Assembly (NCBI GenBank): GCA_029237695.1
Contig: CM055279.1
Coordinates: 26,605,237 to 26,669,236, forward strand
Source of the DNA: Conchocele bisecta
Taxonomy: Eukaryota; Mollusca; Bivalvia; Lucinida; Thyasiridae
Direction of reading: 5' to 3'
DNA length: 64,000 nt
Numbering within the stretch: the stretch's first letter is position 1; the number at the start of each line of letters is the position of its first letter. Under the pieces are notes generated by a model. It was given only the letters and a program-made list of their open reading frames with translations, did no database searches and had not been told where the DNA came from. Shown here in pieces: positions 20,926 through 31,885 of this stretch. The translations under genes were made by a program, and so were the position numbers.

Positions 20926-21137
20926 TAACCCTTCCTATGCTGTTGACGGAAATTGCCGTCTGCCGTTTTTCATTTTTGCTTTAATTTTCGACAAAAAACT
21001 GGGTTTGACAGCACATGAGAACCGTCTCCAGTGGAGACGATTCTCATGTGCTGTCAAAACCAGGTTTTTGTCGAGAAATATTGAAAATAAAACATTTCCA
21101 GCAGACGGCAGCATTTAATTCAGCTTAGTAAGGGCTA
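20926..21137. repeat. Family K palindromic MITE
   Basis: TTAACCCTTCCTATGCTG...TTAGTAAGGGCTA, with long inner arms GACAGCACATGAGAACCGTC / GATTCTCATGTGCTGTC. Confidence 0.7.
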
Positions 21138-21283
21138 ATACGTTATGTATATTCGCATATTCGAGGTGTGACCAGGGCCTAAACATGTTTTGTGGTGCGG
21201 ACAACCCGACACTACTCGCCGCCGACCATGGACATGTTCGGCCGTATAAAAAAACATGATTAAAAAATGTTCATTTTTTAACA

Positions 21284-21645
21284 TTAAAGGTACATGCCCA
21301 CGTGCCAGGTTATAATATAGGGAGGCATATTGTGTTCGTCCATTCGTTAGATATGACATTGTTAGGGTAAAATAAACAGTCATTAACCATTTCCCGATGA
21401 TACAATTGTCATCATTATACTTCGTATATCAAACAAAATTTCCACACTGATATCAGGGGCGATACTCGTGTTTCCTTAAAATGTTAACTGACATTACTAT
21501 TTATCTCTGTGTTTATTTTTTAATGTGCAATGATCATACTACCACCGTGCGTCACTATCAGTAAAAAACATAATTACTAAATGATTATATCTGTATAGCG
21601 AGCACTCGTATTTATTAGAACTGGTGGAATAGCGCTGGCACACTT
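21284..21645. repeat. Family I, diverged, right end lost
   Basis: AAAGGTACATGCCCACG, GATATCAGGGGCGATA and CGTCACTATCAGTAAAA occur in family order. Confidence 0.6.
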
Positions 21646-21649
21646 GGTT

Positions 21650-21994
21650 CCAACCTGTCGTGTTCGTTCGTGTGTGCACTTACACGCTGACGCCACTGTA
21701 CTGTCTACAATTCTAATGAAATACCAAGTTGTGTTTCCATGTGTTTATTGTTTTCTGTAGCATGGTAAATGTACCATAAATTTTTCATTGCTTTTTGATA
21801 CTCACTATTTCTGATTTCAATTGGGTTTTTGGCAAATACGCACCTTATCTGCAGCTCAGTAAATCATGCAGACTTATTACAATGAGGAATCGTACAGTGG
21901 GGTCAGCTTGTAAGTGCACACACGAACGAACACGACAGGTTGGAACCAACCTGTCGTGTTCGTTCGTGTGTGCACTTTCACGCTGACCCCACTG
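21650..21994. repeat. Family H half copy, hAT-like fragment, family H full copy
   Basis: 21650-21702 is the right half of family H. 21705-21870 matches the right part of the element at 6722-7072 (ending CCTTATCTGCAGCTC). 21895-21994 is a full family H hairpin, CAGTGGGGTCAG...CTGACCCCACTG, flanked by TA. Confidence 0.65.
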
Positions 21995-22020
21995 TAGTTA
22001 TAGTTAAACATTGTCTAGTA

Positions 22021-22233
22021 CAGTAGAACCTCTCTAAACCGGACACCAATAAAACACATGTGCTCTTATTATTGATCAGTTTCTTGGTCATTTATCTCAG
22101 ATGATAATGTATCGTGATCGCATAGCACACACCTATGGCTCAGAATAATCAAATGCATGATTTACAGTGAAACCTCTCTAAGCCGGACACCCTGGGGGCC
22201 TCCCAGGGTGTCCGGTTTAGAGAGGTTTCACTG
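22021..22233. repeat. Family F MITE, TA duplication
   Basis: CAGTAGAACCTCTCTAAACC to GAGAGGTTTCACTG with TA on both sides. It is oriented opposite to the copy at 13206, its hairpin third being on the right. Confidence 0.75.
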
Positions 22234-22237
22234 TAAA

Positions 22238-23310
22238 TACTATCAGAAACTGTGATAAGCTTGGGAGATTTGACTTGGCATAAGGCCATACAATATCTGT
22301 TCTATGTTAAGCGTCCACCCAGTCGACCATGACCTACCTACGTATCCGATAAAAAACAAACAAGGCCTTGAAATATACGAAGGTAAATTTAAGCTAATAT
22401 CTTCCTCAACCCTGCCAATGGTTTGGGAAGTTTTTAACATAAATTTAAATTTCAGCCAGAAAAAGAATTATTAAGTGGACATTCATGAACGGATTTAATA
22501 CATGAACAAGCCCCCCCCCCCCCCCCACCCCCAATCAGTTTTCATATTACTTGACCAGTAAATAGTGTAAAATTGCATACACATTGTGTTTGTTTTTTCA
22601 CAGAACGACTTTCAAAACTTACCCGCACGCCAACACTTAACAGAGAAAGAACTTCTCTGGCGTAATATGACATTGTCGCTACGCTTCAGCTGTCTAGATG
22701 TAGTTAAAAACATGTCTAGTACATGCTGTCAGAAACTGTGATAAGCTGAGGTGATTTGTCTTTGCCTAATATGGCATTGTCGCTACGTACCAGTAAGAGA
22801 ATTATGTGAAATTTCTGTATAATGTTGTTCCCATAATAGATCATTTAGAGGAATATAGATTCAATGTAGATTGCCAAAAATGTTTTTATTATATACGTAC
22901 CCATGAAATACATAGTTATACGATGTAAATAAAAGTCATATGTTCTCATCGATGAAATAAACAACTTCCGGTGAAAATACTTCCGCTATCTATATTCATA
23001 AAATCTATGTTCGGGAAAACACGCAAAAAGGTTGCAAATACACATTCATTACCGTATACAGTCTAAAAAAACTGCTAATTTCCATGGAGCGGTATATAAT
23101 AAATAGAATATTCATATTTTTGCAACGAAAATGACATATATGTTCATATAACGGCACTCGTGAAATATGGATATTTCTAACACCACTCGACGTTGCTGGG
23201 TTTTGACATGTATTTTCAAACACATTTTATACAAACACATGTTCTGCATATAATTCATAATCATACACTTGGCTGTAATAGTACATCAGTTAAGGGTCCG
23301 TTCTATACAT
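22238..23310. other. No gene; poly-C run and small duplications
   Basis: AT-rich. A 16-C run starts near 22511. Degenerate short duplications include TCAGAAACTGTGATAAGCT at about 22242 and 22729, and ATTGTCGCTACG at about 22671 and 22786. No coding signal recognised. Confidence 0.5.
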
Positions 23311-23599
23311 GTAGCCGATGTAACCAACATTGCAAAGTATACTTTTCTAACAAAGAATACTTTGAGGGAGAAATTTTAAATTTTATGATAAATTTATTAA
23401 TTTTTATTATACTAAATTTATTACATTATCACAGCCAAAATGGCTGTGATAATGTAATAAATTTAGTATAATAATTCTGCATACTTTTAACCATCAAATA
23501 TATGCAATTGTTAGTTTTATATGAAATAATGCATTTCAGGAAAAATAAATGATCACTCCCTCAAAGTATACTTTGCTAATGTTGTGTGAAATAGGCTAC
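23311..23599. repeat. Family C MITE
   Basis: GTAGCCGATGTAACCAACAT to GTGTGAAATAGGCTAC. Its left interior is shortened by comparison with 24911-25215. Confidence 0.75.
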
Positions 23600-24289
23600 A
23601 GATCATGCTTTGATTCAAATCATATAATTGCTTCGTAAATGTGATGGAATATATGCATAAGATATATGTGAACACTGCCGTTACTGTGTCCTATACGGCA
23701 CATGGAGTGGCGAACTCGGTCATCTGTGTTTCTTCAAGTCATCAGCCACTTTCACCTCTTCTGGCGTTTGACACAAAACGCAAAATGTGAAGTAGAACAT
23801 ATGACATAATGTAGTTAATCACATGTAGAAAAGCCAGCACAACGAACTATCAATTACATTGTACATTACACAAAACAGTAAAATATGTCAGTTTTTCTAT
23901 AAACAGGTTTGTGCCTGTGGTAACATAAACCACCATTGTAAATTGCCTCATACACAGAAAATCGCAAAGTGTATCACTTTTACCTGGCAAACCACATGAC
24001 ACATGTCATATATACCCACTGTTGTACTATGTTACTAGCTATCAAATCCAGTGACATGTAAGCAGTTACTTGAGTGTATTGTCCCTGGTATCTACTCACC
24101 TACTATGAGAGTACATATGACTTCACCTATGGGTAACGTGGACACTAGCAATAGGTTGTGCATCAGATTGAAATGTTTACACATCAACATTTATTTTGAG
24201 ATTGATGGGAGACATGCTCAGATATCTTGTATTTTGTATAACACGTCGTTGTCATATCTATCTATGATGAATTGCATCAATTTTTATTT
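23600..24289. other. No recognised feature
   Basis: A short minus-strand open stretch near 23790-23700 reads FCVLCQTPEEVKVADDLKKH, but no splice signals or continuation were found, so it is not called as a gene. Confidence 0.4.
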
Positions 24290-24540
24290 CATTATAATGT
24301 GCGTATCAGGTAAACTGTGTGGATACAGTGCACATAGAGAAGACCCCCCCCCCCTTTTTATTTCAATGAACAACGTATTTCGACAGAATAAAGTCATATA
24401 TTTTACTTGTTGCATTCTTCACGATTGCTACACTATTGAAATAATAAATCCTCATGATCGTGTTTCATTGGTGTTATCTGGAACACACCGTGTACGGTGA
24501 TAGATATTGGTCCTTGAAAAAAATGAAAATGTTTCTTAAG
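24290..24540 (+). repeat. Copy 1 of an inverted duplication (empty site for family B)
   Basis: TGTGGATACAGTGCACATAG, AACAACGTATTTCGA and GGAACACACCGTGTACGGTG match 28580-28045 in inverse order. That other copy carries a family B insertion. This one does not. Confidence 0.65.
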
Positions 24541-24910
24541 TTTCTTCCTGAATGCTTGTAATATTTGACGAATGTAACGCTTTTTCAAGTGTATTAACAA
24601 ATGACCGTGACCCTGATTCTGATGGTGGTGTGTCAGAGAATAATGATAGGGCTGATTTTATACGTTTGCTTGTGGGGAAGCTCGACACTGTGGAGATTTT
24701 GTCAAACAGCGTACACGGAAAGGGGAATGTTTCTTGAAATGCGATTCTTTTCTTTTTAAGGAATGGGTCACGGCAGGGGATTTGATGGAAAGCGGCGTAA
24801 CAGATGGAAGTATGGTGCTTTTTAGACGGGACCAGTTCGTTGTTCGTTTCGGGTTGTAATTTTTGGGTTTGTGCAACCACAATCTTATTGCCTTTCGTGT
24901 CATTCCATCA
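24541..24910. other. Unassigned, open on both strands
   Basis: Open frames of about 60 aa (plus) and 90-114 aa (minus) overlap. Neither matches a family I know. Possibly an old coding fragment. Confidence 0.3.
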
Positions 24911-25215
24911 GTAGCCGATTTCACCAACATTGCAAAGCATACTTTTCTAGCAAAGTATACTTTGCGGGAGTAATCTTTTATTTTTCCTGAAATGAATTAT
25001 TTCATATAGAACTAACGACTGCATATATTTGATGATTAAAAGTATGCAGAATTATTATACTGAAGTTATTACATTATCACAGCCAAAATGGCTGTGATAA
25101 TGTAATAAATTCAGTATAATAAAAATTAATAAATTGATTCTAAGATTGAAAATTTCTCCCTCAAAGTATACTTTACTAGAAAAGTATACTTTCCAATGTT
25201 GGTGAAATAGGCTAC
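24911..25215. repeat. Family C MITE, complete
   Basis: GTAGCCGATTTCACCAACAT to ATGTTGGTGAAATAGGCTAC. Subterminal GCAAAG.ATAC blocks are doubled on each side, and the centre is CACAGCCAAAATGGCTGTG. Confidence 0.85.
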
Positions 25216-25339
25216 TAAAACAAGAGTGTGTGTTTGCATCTATACTAAGTTTTGGTAAAGCTGACGCTAGGATTAGATGACGTCATGGACTGTCACAATA
25301 ATGGCACTGTTCACGACACAAATGAGCAAGTGCAATAAA

Positions 25340-25612
25340 TATAGAATAGTAGGTTAGTGCCGTGAATGGGAAAAAATATATGGCAAGGCTTAGGAAACGG
25401 GATGGGCGAGGCTCTGCCGAGCACATCCCGTTTCCGTGCCGCGCCAGTTTTCGTGCCGTGCCGCGCATTTTTGATGCAGCCTATGCTCAATAAATGTAAA
25501 TTTTATCCAATAATAGTTTGCAAGAAAACAGTGTTGATGTGCAATTTACAGACTCATAATTTTGCACTTACGAAAAGCTTAGTCGTACGAAGTTTAGTGA
25601 AACGTCCCCCTG
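25340..25612. repeat. Family B / family D chimera
   Basis: 25340-25470 is a family B palindrome that breaks off in its second arm at GCCGCGCATTTTTGATG. 25472-25612 is the second half of family D (GCAGCCTATGCTCAATAAAT to GTTTAGTGAAACG). Their direct fusion suggests a deletion joining two copies. Confidence 0.65.
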
Positions 25613-25934
25613 GTGCCTAGGATGAAAATGAATTTGTATATGTTGTATTTTATCGTCTTTCAGAACAAAAAAAAGCGTTATGTTTCGTAAATTGTTATTC
25701 CTGGTACGTACAGAAATAGCGGACATTGGAACGTTATTACCCCTGTTTGCCACCTGCCATGATATATATTAACGTTAGCACAGACTCGTTGGAATTTGAT
25801 AAACTTGTTTGAAGTGGTGCGTTTCCTTTATATAAGTCGTTTGCAATGTCTTATTGAACATTTGATACATCATATGATACACCGTGCCTTTAACGCACGA
25901 CACGGCTAAATAACAAATCAACATGTGCGATAAA

Positions 25935-26334
25935 CAAGGTATATGATAACGTGGTACTAACAAGAACAATAAGTACCGATTCAAAGTACGTATTCTTTTA
26001 TAGTGTCCTTATTACGTAACGGATGTTAATGAAATATGGCGAATCAAACGCGTCTTGTTAAGCTGCATTTGGTGGTCTCTGTATTTTCGCCCAAACTTGT
26101 GTCGTTTTTTCGAAGAATCGATTTCCGTGTCTCCGACACGGAAATCTATTCTTCGCAAAAACGACACAAGTATGTGCCAAACGCCATAGACCACCAAATG
26201 CGGCTCATGAAGACGTGTTTGATGCGCTATATTTCATCAAAATCCGTTGCATATTAAAGAAAATATCAAATAATACTTACTTTGGAGTGGGCGACGTTGT
26301 TGTTGTTGTTGTAACCACGTGATCATGTACCTTG
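25935..26334. repeat. Family E MITE, full length
   Basis: CAAGGTATATGATAACGTGG to CCACGTGATCATGTACCTTG. Core ATCGATTTCCGTGTC/CGACACGGAAATC. Oriented opposite to 10520-10921. Confidence 0.8.
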
Positions 26335-26430
26335 ATAAACCACCACTTGCAACGTATACCTGTTCGGTCTGTAGAAACAACAACATGATCCAGTCACTTG
26401 TGTATGCTAGTGATTCTTATTGAAGCCCTG

Positions 26431-26933
26431 GAGGGACTTCTGACTTCAATACTTCTAGCTTCATTACTTCCGACTTCCTTACTTCTAACTTCCTACTCTA
26501 TTACTTCCTACTTCTAAGTTCATTACTTCTTGCTTCTAACTCTTTACTTTTTACTTCGAACTTCCAACTTCATCACTTCTTACGTCTAACTTCCATACTT
26601 CTAACTTCCTTGCTTCTAACTTCATTACTTCTTAGAAGTAACGAAGTTAGAAGTAAGGAAGTGAGAAGTTAGAAGTTAGAAGTAATGAAGTAAGAAGTAA
26701 TGAAGTAATGAAATTAGAATTAAGGAAGTTAGAAGTCAGAAGTCATAAAGTTGGAAGTTAGAAGTAATGAAGTAAAAAGTAGAAGTAATGAAGTTGGAAG
26801 AAAGAAGTGAGGAATTAGAAGCAAGAAGTAATGAAGTTGGAAGTTATAAGTAAGGAAGTAGGAAGTTACAAATAGGGAAGTTAGAAGTAATGAAGTTAGA
26901 CATATTGAAGTCAGAAGTCCCTCCAGTATGGGG
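26431..26933. repeat. ACTTCT/AGAAGT inverted simple-repeat hairpin
   Basis: The left arm is runs of ACTTCTAACTTC-type units and the right arm runs of GAAGTTAGAAGT. The turn is TACTTCTTAGAAGTA near 26632. Outer ends GGAGGGACTTCTGACTTCAA and TTGAAGTCAGAAGTCCCTCC are exact complements. The arms differ in length (about 200 and 300 bp). Confidence 0.85.
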
Positions 26934-26954
26934 CGCCGTTTTGGACTTTAATAA

Positions 26955-27385
26955 CACTTCGTGATATCACCCATTCAAATAGGTGATATTCAGATCGGTG
27001 AATTGGTGATATCACCCTTTCGAATAGGTGATATCACTCATTCGAATATGTGATATCACCCATACGAAAGGGTAATATCACCGATTCATTCTGAATAGGT
27101 GATATCACCCTTTCAAATGGGTGATATCACCTATTTAAATCGGTGATATCACCCTTTCGAATATGTGATATCACCCTTTCGAATAGGTGATATCACCCAT
27201 TTGAATGGGTGATATCACTTATTCAGATTTGAATGGGTGATATCACTCATTTGAATGGGTGATATCACCTATTTGAATGGGTGATATCACTCTTTCGAAT
27301 GGGTTATATCACAATTCATTCTGAATAAGTGATATCACCCTTTCGAATAGGTGATATCACCCATTCGAATAGGTGATATCTTATT
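26955..27385. repeat. Satellite of self-palindromic 22-bp units
   Basis: The unit is GGTGATATCACC followed by CATTCGAATA. Both halves are palindromes. About 15 exact GTGATATCAC cores plus variants. A single outlying unit (GGGTGATATCAC) sits near 27864 by the right TIR. Confidence 0.9.
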
Positions 27386-28044
27386 AGTATTTTCAATCTA
27401 TATTTAAAAGTTTTCTTTGACCAAATTCACACATCAATATCTAAAATGTAAACTATGAAGGTAACCTTTACTGTAGTATTCCTAAAATTGCTACATGTTA
27501 ATAAATATATTAATTATTAAAGTTTAAATGAGTTCCGGGGATTCTGAACACCATTTTCAGTGATAAAATTGAACTGCGAAAATACAATTTTTAATGTATG
27601 AATTTGGTTCTTTGGACATATCCAAATTGACAGGACTATATGTCATATTCAAGCTAGGAGCATTGCCTTTAATGTGATGCATCATAATTCAAAATCAGTC
27701 GTATATCACTTAACTTATGACCGCATTTGTGAGTTCCGTTTTTTCCATGTTTTATCTTATACATATTCCGGGGAATAAACTCGCCCTGTTGTTGATAAAC
27801 AAAATCTGGGGAGAATTCATTTATTTTGGAACATAGTATTTGTTGTGAAAGCATGATATAACTGATTCGAAAGGGTGATATCACAAACTGCTATTAAAGT
27901 CCAAAACGGCGCCCATACTCCAGGGCTTCTATAGATTCTAGATGTGTACAACCAACATCACTGAAAGGAACAGTCAGACAATCATCAATACATACATTAA
28001 TAGCAATACAATGCAAATGTACACCTATAGTGTATGTGTGATTT

Positions 28045-28580
28045 CCATATTGTTTTCAAGGATCAATATTGATCACCGGACACGGAGTGTTCCGTAGAGC
28101 ACCAGTAAATAAGATCTTGAGGATTTATTACTATTCAATATTGTAGTCATCATGAAGCATGTAACAAGAAGAATATATATAGAGAATAGTAGGTTAGTGC
28201 TGTGAATGGGAAAAAATATCTGGCGCGGCACAGAAACGGGGTGTGCTCGGCAGAGCCTCGCCCATCCCGTTTCCTGAGCCGCGCCAGATATTTTTCCCAT
28301 TCACGGCATGAACCTACTATACTATTTATCCCGTCAAATGGCTGTAAAATGCAAAAAAATGTAACCCCAGCCACCGCACATATTCATACGCAGTGATTAG
28401 GTCGTATTGACAGGATATCAAAAAATGTTTCACGGCACCGTGTTTCACGGCACATACGCAATGTATTGACGGGATAAATGACTTTATTCTCTCGAAATAC
28501 GTTGTTCATTGCAATAAAAAATGGGGGTCTTCTCTATGTGCACTGTATCCACACGGTTACCCCTGGTGCACACTTTATAT
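28045..28580 (-). repeat. Copy 2 of the inverted duplication, with family B inside
   Basis: Inverse of 24290-24540, interrupted at 28179-28478 by family B between GAAGAATATATA and TGACTTTATTCTC. Confidence 0.65.
28179..28478. repeat. Family B composite MITE
   Basis: Palindrome part first (GAATAGTAGGTTAGTGC...), then the part ending GTATTGACGGGATAAA. It has the longer inner segment with CGCAGTGATTAGGTCGTATT. Confidence 0.8.
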
Positions 28581-29026
28581 CAGATTTCACTTTCACATTC
28601 CTCGCTATTATACGTTACATTTGCCGCAATGTTTTACTGTGATTATGCATTTCTATTATATAAACACCTATTCCGTTGTAACATGTGCGTCTACAACTAA
28701 GTAAGAAGCCACAATCACTTGAAATAGTACGATTTTCATGAGTGATGTCAACTGCACCACGCCAATTTCTGTGTTGTTTTCAAACTGTGTAGAAGTGTTT
28801 GGGTAACTGGCTGGAAAGATCGGGATACGACCAGTAGATGATACTACACACTATTGCGGGTTCCGTGCGCTTTATTTCATCAACATCGGTGGGATAATAA
28901 GAAAGTTATGACGAATACAATACATGAATCGATGCCAAAACACACGGGATGTTTCTGCACACATACCCAAAACGCGCATCTGCACACATCTACCTATTAT
29001 GATATTTATTAAAAAGTTTTCATTAT
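28581..29026. other. No recognised feature
   Basis: AT-rich. No reading frame or family match noticed. Confidence 0.5.
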
Positions 29027-29382
29027 TGGAATGAATGGCCTTTTTGTGGAATTTATCGGGTTATAAACTTGGAAAAGTCGCGGGAAGACTGGACGAAGGC
29101 CGGAAGGCCTCGTCCAGTATTCCCGCGACTTTTCCAAGTTTATATCCCCGATAAATTCCACAAAAAGGCCATTCATTCCTTATAATTCCAGCATTTGAAA
29201 TAAATTCATCAAGAAAATGTGTTTGTTTTCCGTTTTCATAAGAATTATTTTAACTGCGCCTGACGGTTACGGAAAGTAGTTCGGTATGGGAGTTTACTGG
29301 GATATAAATTCTGGACAGAGACTTGCTACGGACCAATCAAATTTTAGGGAATTATGTAAATAGTTTTGTGCTGGAATTATTA
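29027..29382. repeat. Family A MITE, complete
   Basis: Palindrome GGAATGAATGGCC...GGCCATTCATTCC, then tail TATAATTCCAGCA to TGCTGGAATTATTA. Good reference copy (about 355 bp). Confidence 0.8.
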
Positions 29383-29517
29383 GTTATTATATTTATTGTA
29401 TTATGCGGCTTTACTGACTTCAAACCAAACCTGGAGGGAATAGTGTTCTTACATTTCAGCCAGTAGTTTGAGAACAAGCAGCTCAGGTACAGCCAATCAA
29501 ACTGCTTGATTGTGAGT

Positions 29518-29756
29518 TACTTTACTAGCAAAGTATACTTTGAGGGAGTAATCATTTATTTTTCCTGAAATGCATTATTTCATATAAAACTAACAACTGC
29601 ATATATTTGATGATTAAAAGTATGCAGAATTATTATACTGAATTTGTGTGATAATGTAATAAATTCAGTATAATAAAAAATAATAAATTTATCCTAAAAT
29701 TGAAAATTTCTCCCTGCTAGCTAAGTCTACTTTGCAATGTTTATGAAATCGGCTAC
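29518..29756. repeat. Family C, 5' and internally truncated
   Basis: Begins at TACTAGCAAAGTATACTTTG. Half of the central palindrome (ATTACATTATCACAGCC) is missing. It ends GAAATCGGCTAC. Confidence 0.7.
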
Positions 29757-29765
29757 TGATCAATA

Positions 29766-30585
29766 TTAAAGATTCATGCCCACTCAGTAGGCACAACATG
29801 TTCTTTATATCAGAGACGTCATCTGAGACATTTTCTGGCAAAACAAACATTCATTCACCATTACCCCACATATTGATTGGCATTATTATACATTTTATAT
29901 AAGACGTACATTTCCACAAAGATATCAGAGGCGATAATCGTGTGTACTGAAAATGTTAACAGACACTAGTATTTATTCTCTGTGTTTATGTTTTGATACG
30001 CAATTAACATACTTTATAATATGTCAAAAATACTATTTTGTTTAGGTGACGCATTTGATTAGTATAAATAATTAAAAAATATCATGCCTAATTTGCATAT
30101 GAAAATAGCCTGATACCACCGCGAGATCAGTAAAATAAATATCACTAAGTTATCATATCTCTTATTACACACTTAATAATTCCAGCACAAAAATATTTAC
30201 ACAATTCCCTAACATTTGATTGGCCCGTAGCAAGTCTCTGTCAAAATTTATATCCCAGTAAAGTCCCTCGCCGAACTACTTTCCGTAACCGTGAGGCGCA
30301 ATTAAAATAATTATTAAGAAAACGGAAAATAAACACAGTTTCTTGATGAATTTATTTCAAATGCTTGAATTATAAGGAATGAATGGCCTTTTTGTGGAAT
30401 GTATCGGGGATATAAACTTGGAAAAGTCGCGGGAATACTGGACGAGGCCTTCCGGCCTTCGTCCAGTATTCCCGCGACTTTTCCATGTTTATACCCCGAT
30501 ACATTCCACAAAAAGGCCATTCATTCCTATATTTAATTCATATAAACAACACTTTGTGCCTACTGAATGGGCATGTACCTTTAAA
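29766..30585. repeat. Family I with nested family A
   Basis: CATGCCCACTCAGTAGGCAC at the left, TGTGCCTACTGAATGGGCAT at the right. The family A copy 30174-30529 sits between TTATTACACACT and ATTTAATTCATATAAA. Confidence 0.7.
30174..30529. repeat. Family A MITE, reverse orientation
   Basis: TAATAATTCCAGCAC to GGCCATTCATTCCTAT. Complete. Nested in family I, so the younger of the two. Confidence 0.8.
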
Positions 30586-30762
30586 CAAGTGGTGGTAACG
30601 TGCACAGATACATGGCTCTGGTGTTTTTGTGCGTTTCAATGACACTGCAACTTGATTTAATTACTTCTAATTGATGGTTCGTCGATGACATGCAAATTCA
30701 CACGGCACGCAACGTGTTGCCGTAATAGGTAGGGACTTGAAACTTGGTGTGTGTGCCTTCCA

Positions 30763-31005
30763 GGGGCCCGTTTCACTAAACGTCGTACGACTAAAATGTT
30801 CGTAAGTGCAAATTTAAGATCGTCTGTACATTTCAATTGATGGATTTACATATATTGAGCATAGGCTGCATATGCAGCCTATGCTCAATAAATGTAAATC
30901 CAATAATTGTTTACAAGAAAACATTGTCAATGGGAAATTTACAGACTAACATAATTTTGCACTTACGAACATTTTAGTCGTAAGAAGTTTAGTGAAACGG
31001 GCCCC
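30763..31005. repeat. Family D palindromic MITE
   Basis: GGGGCCCGTTTCACTAAAC to GTTTAGTGAAACGGGCCCC. Centre GCATAGGCTGCATATGCAGC. Confidence 0.8.
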
Positions 31006-31164
31006 TGGTGGTGTGTAGATGCGCAAAGTGAATTTCGATTTAGATTCAACCCCCGGTCGTGGATTATCTCCCCCTTTTCGACTTAGAATTTCCCAATTTT
31101 GCCTTGTAATAAGTAAAACGTTTAACCCTAATAAGTAGGGAGTTGAATCTTGGTGTGGACAGCT

Positions 31165-31318
31165 GTAAAGTACCGAAACCACCAAATACAGCTAAACAAT
31201 AAAACAATACGCGTTTGATGCGCCATAGTTCATTAAAATCCGTTACATAATAAGAACAATATAACAGAATACGTACTTTGAATCAGTAATTGTTGTTGTT
31301 GTAACCACGTGAAACACC
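31165..31318. repeat. Family E, right half only
   Basis: ACCACCAAATACAGCTAAAC to GTAACCACGTGAAACACC. Confidence 0.65.
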
Positions 31319-31351
31319 CTAGAAAATTCGTATTTCCTGCAAAATAGTACT

Positions 31352-31593
31352 GGAGCCGTTTCACTAAACTTCATACGACTAAAATGTTCGTAAGTTAAAA
31401 ATTATGATAATCTTTAAATTTAACATTAACAATGCGTTCTTGTAAACAATTAATGGATTTACTTGTATTGAGCATTGGCTGCATATGCAGCCTATGCTCA
31501 ATAAACGTAAATCCATCAATTGAAATTTTAAGACCGTCCTAAATTTGCACTTACGAACATTTTAGTCGTACGAAGTTTAGTGAAACGGGCCCC
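31352..31593. repeat. Family D palindromic MITE
   Basis: GGAGCCGTTTCACTAAAC to GTTTAGTGAAACGGGCCCC. About 350 bp from the copy at 30763, same orientation. Confidence 0.75.
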
Positions 31594-31598
31594 AGTTT

Positions 31599-31808
31599 AT
31601 TGTGTGCAGCTGTGTCTGGAGAAATATGCGTATGGGTATTGCGGCCATTGTATATCCAGATCAGCATGTGAATCCGCACAGTCTGATCAGGTTCGTACAC
31701 CATCGTGCTTCTAACAAACAATATAGATCATTATCAGGCTACATGAGTTTACTATTTGATCAGGAGCTACACTGGTCACAAATCACAAACGCCCCCATTT
31801 CTCCAGAC
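31599..31808. repeat. Family M SINE-like repeat
   Basis: TATATCCAGATCAGCATGTG, CCGCACAGTCTGATCAGG and CAGGAGCTACACTGGTCACA. A longer form also seen at 48082-48305. Confidence 0.55.
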
Positions 31809-31885
31809 GCAGACAATAATAGGCTTATTCACTGCAACATTGGCTGAATGGCGAATAATTTTCAAAGCCATTTTGGGGAATAATA

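Larger units (their letters stand above)
26422..27929. mobile_element. Composite element: hairpin plus palindromic satellite in TIRs
   Basis: GAAGCCCTGGAG (26422) and CTCCAGGGCTTC (27918-27929) are exact inverted ends. Next to the right end lies TATTAAAGTCCAAAACGGCG. Its complement occurs at about 26937-26957, so the original left TIR was split by the hairpin at 26431-26933. Between are the GATATC array and about 480 bp of AT-rich single-copy DNA. No coding capacity. Confidence 0.65.

Noticed and set aside
26955..27385. GATATC array as a CRISPR array
   Set aside because: Units are contiguous without unique spacers, and the setting is an animal genome.
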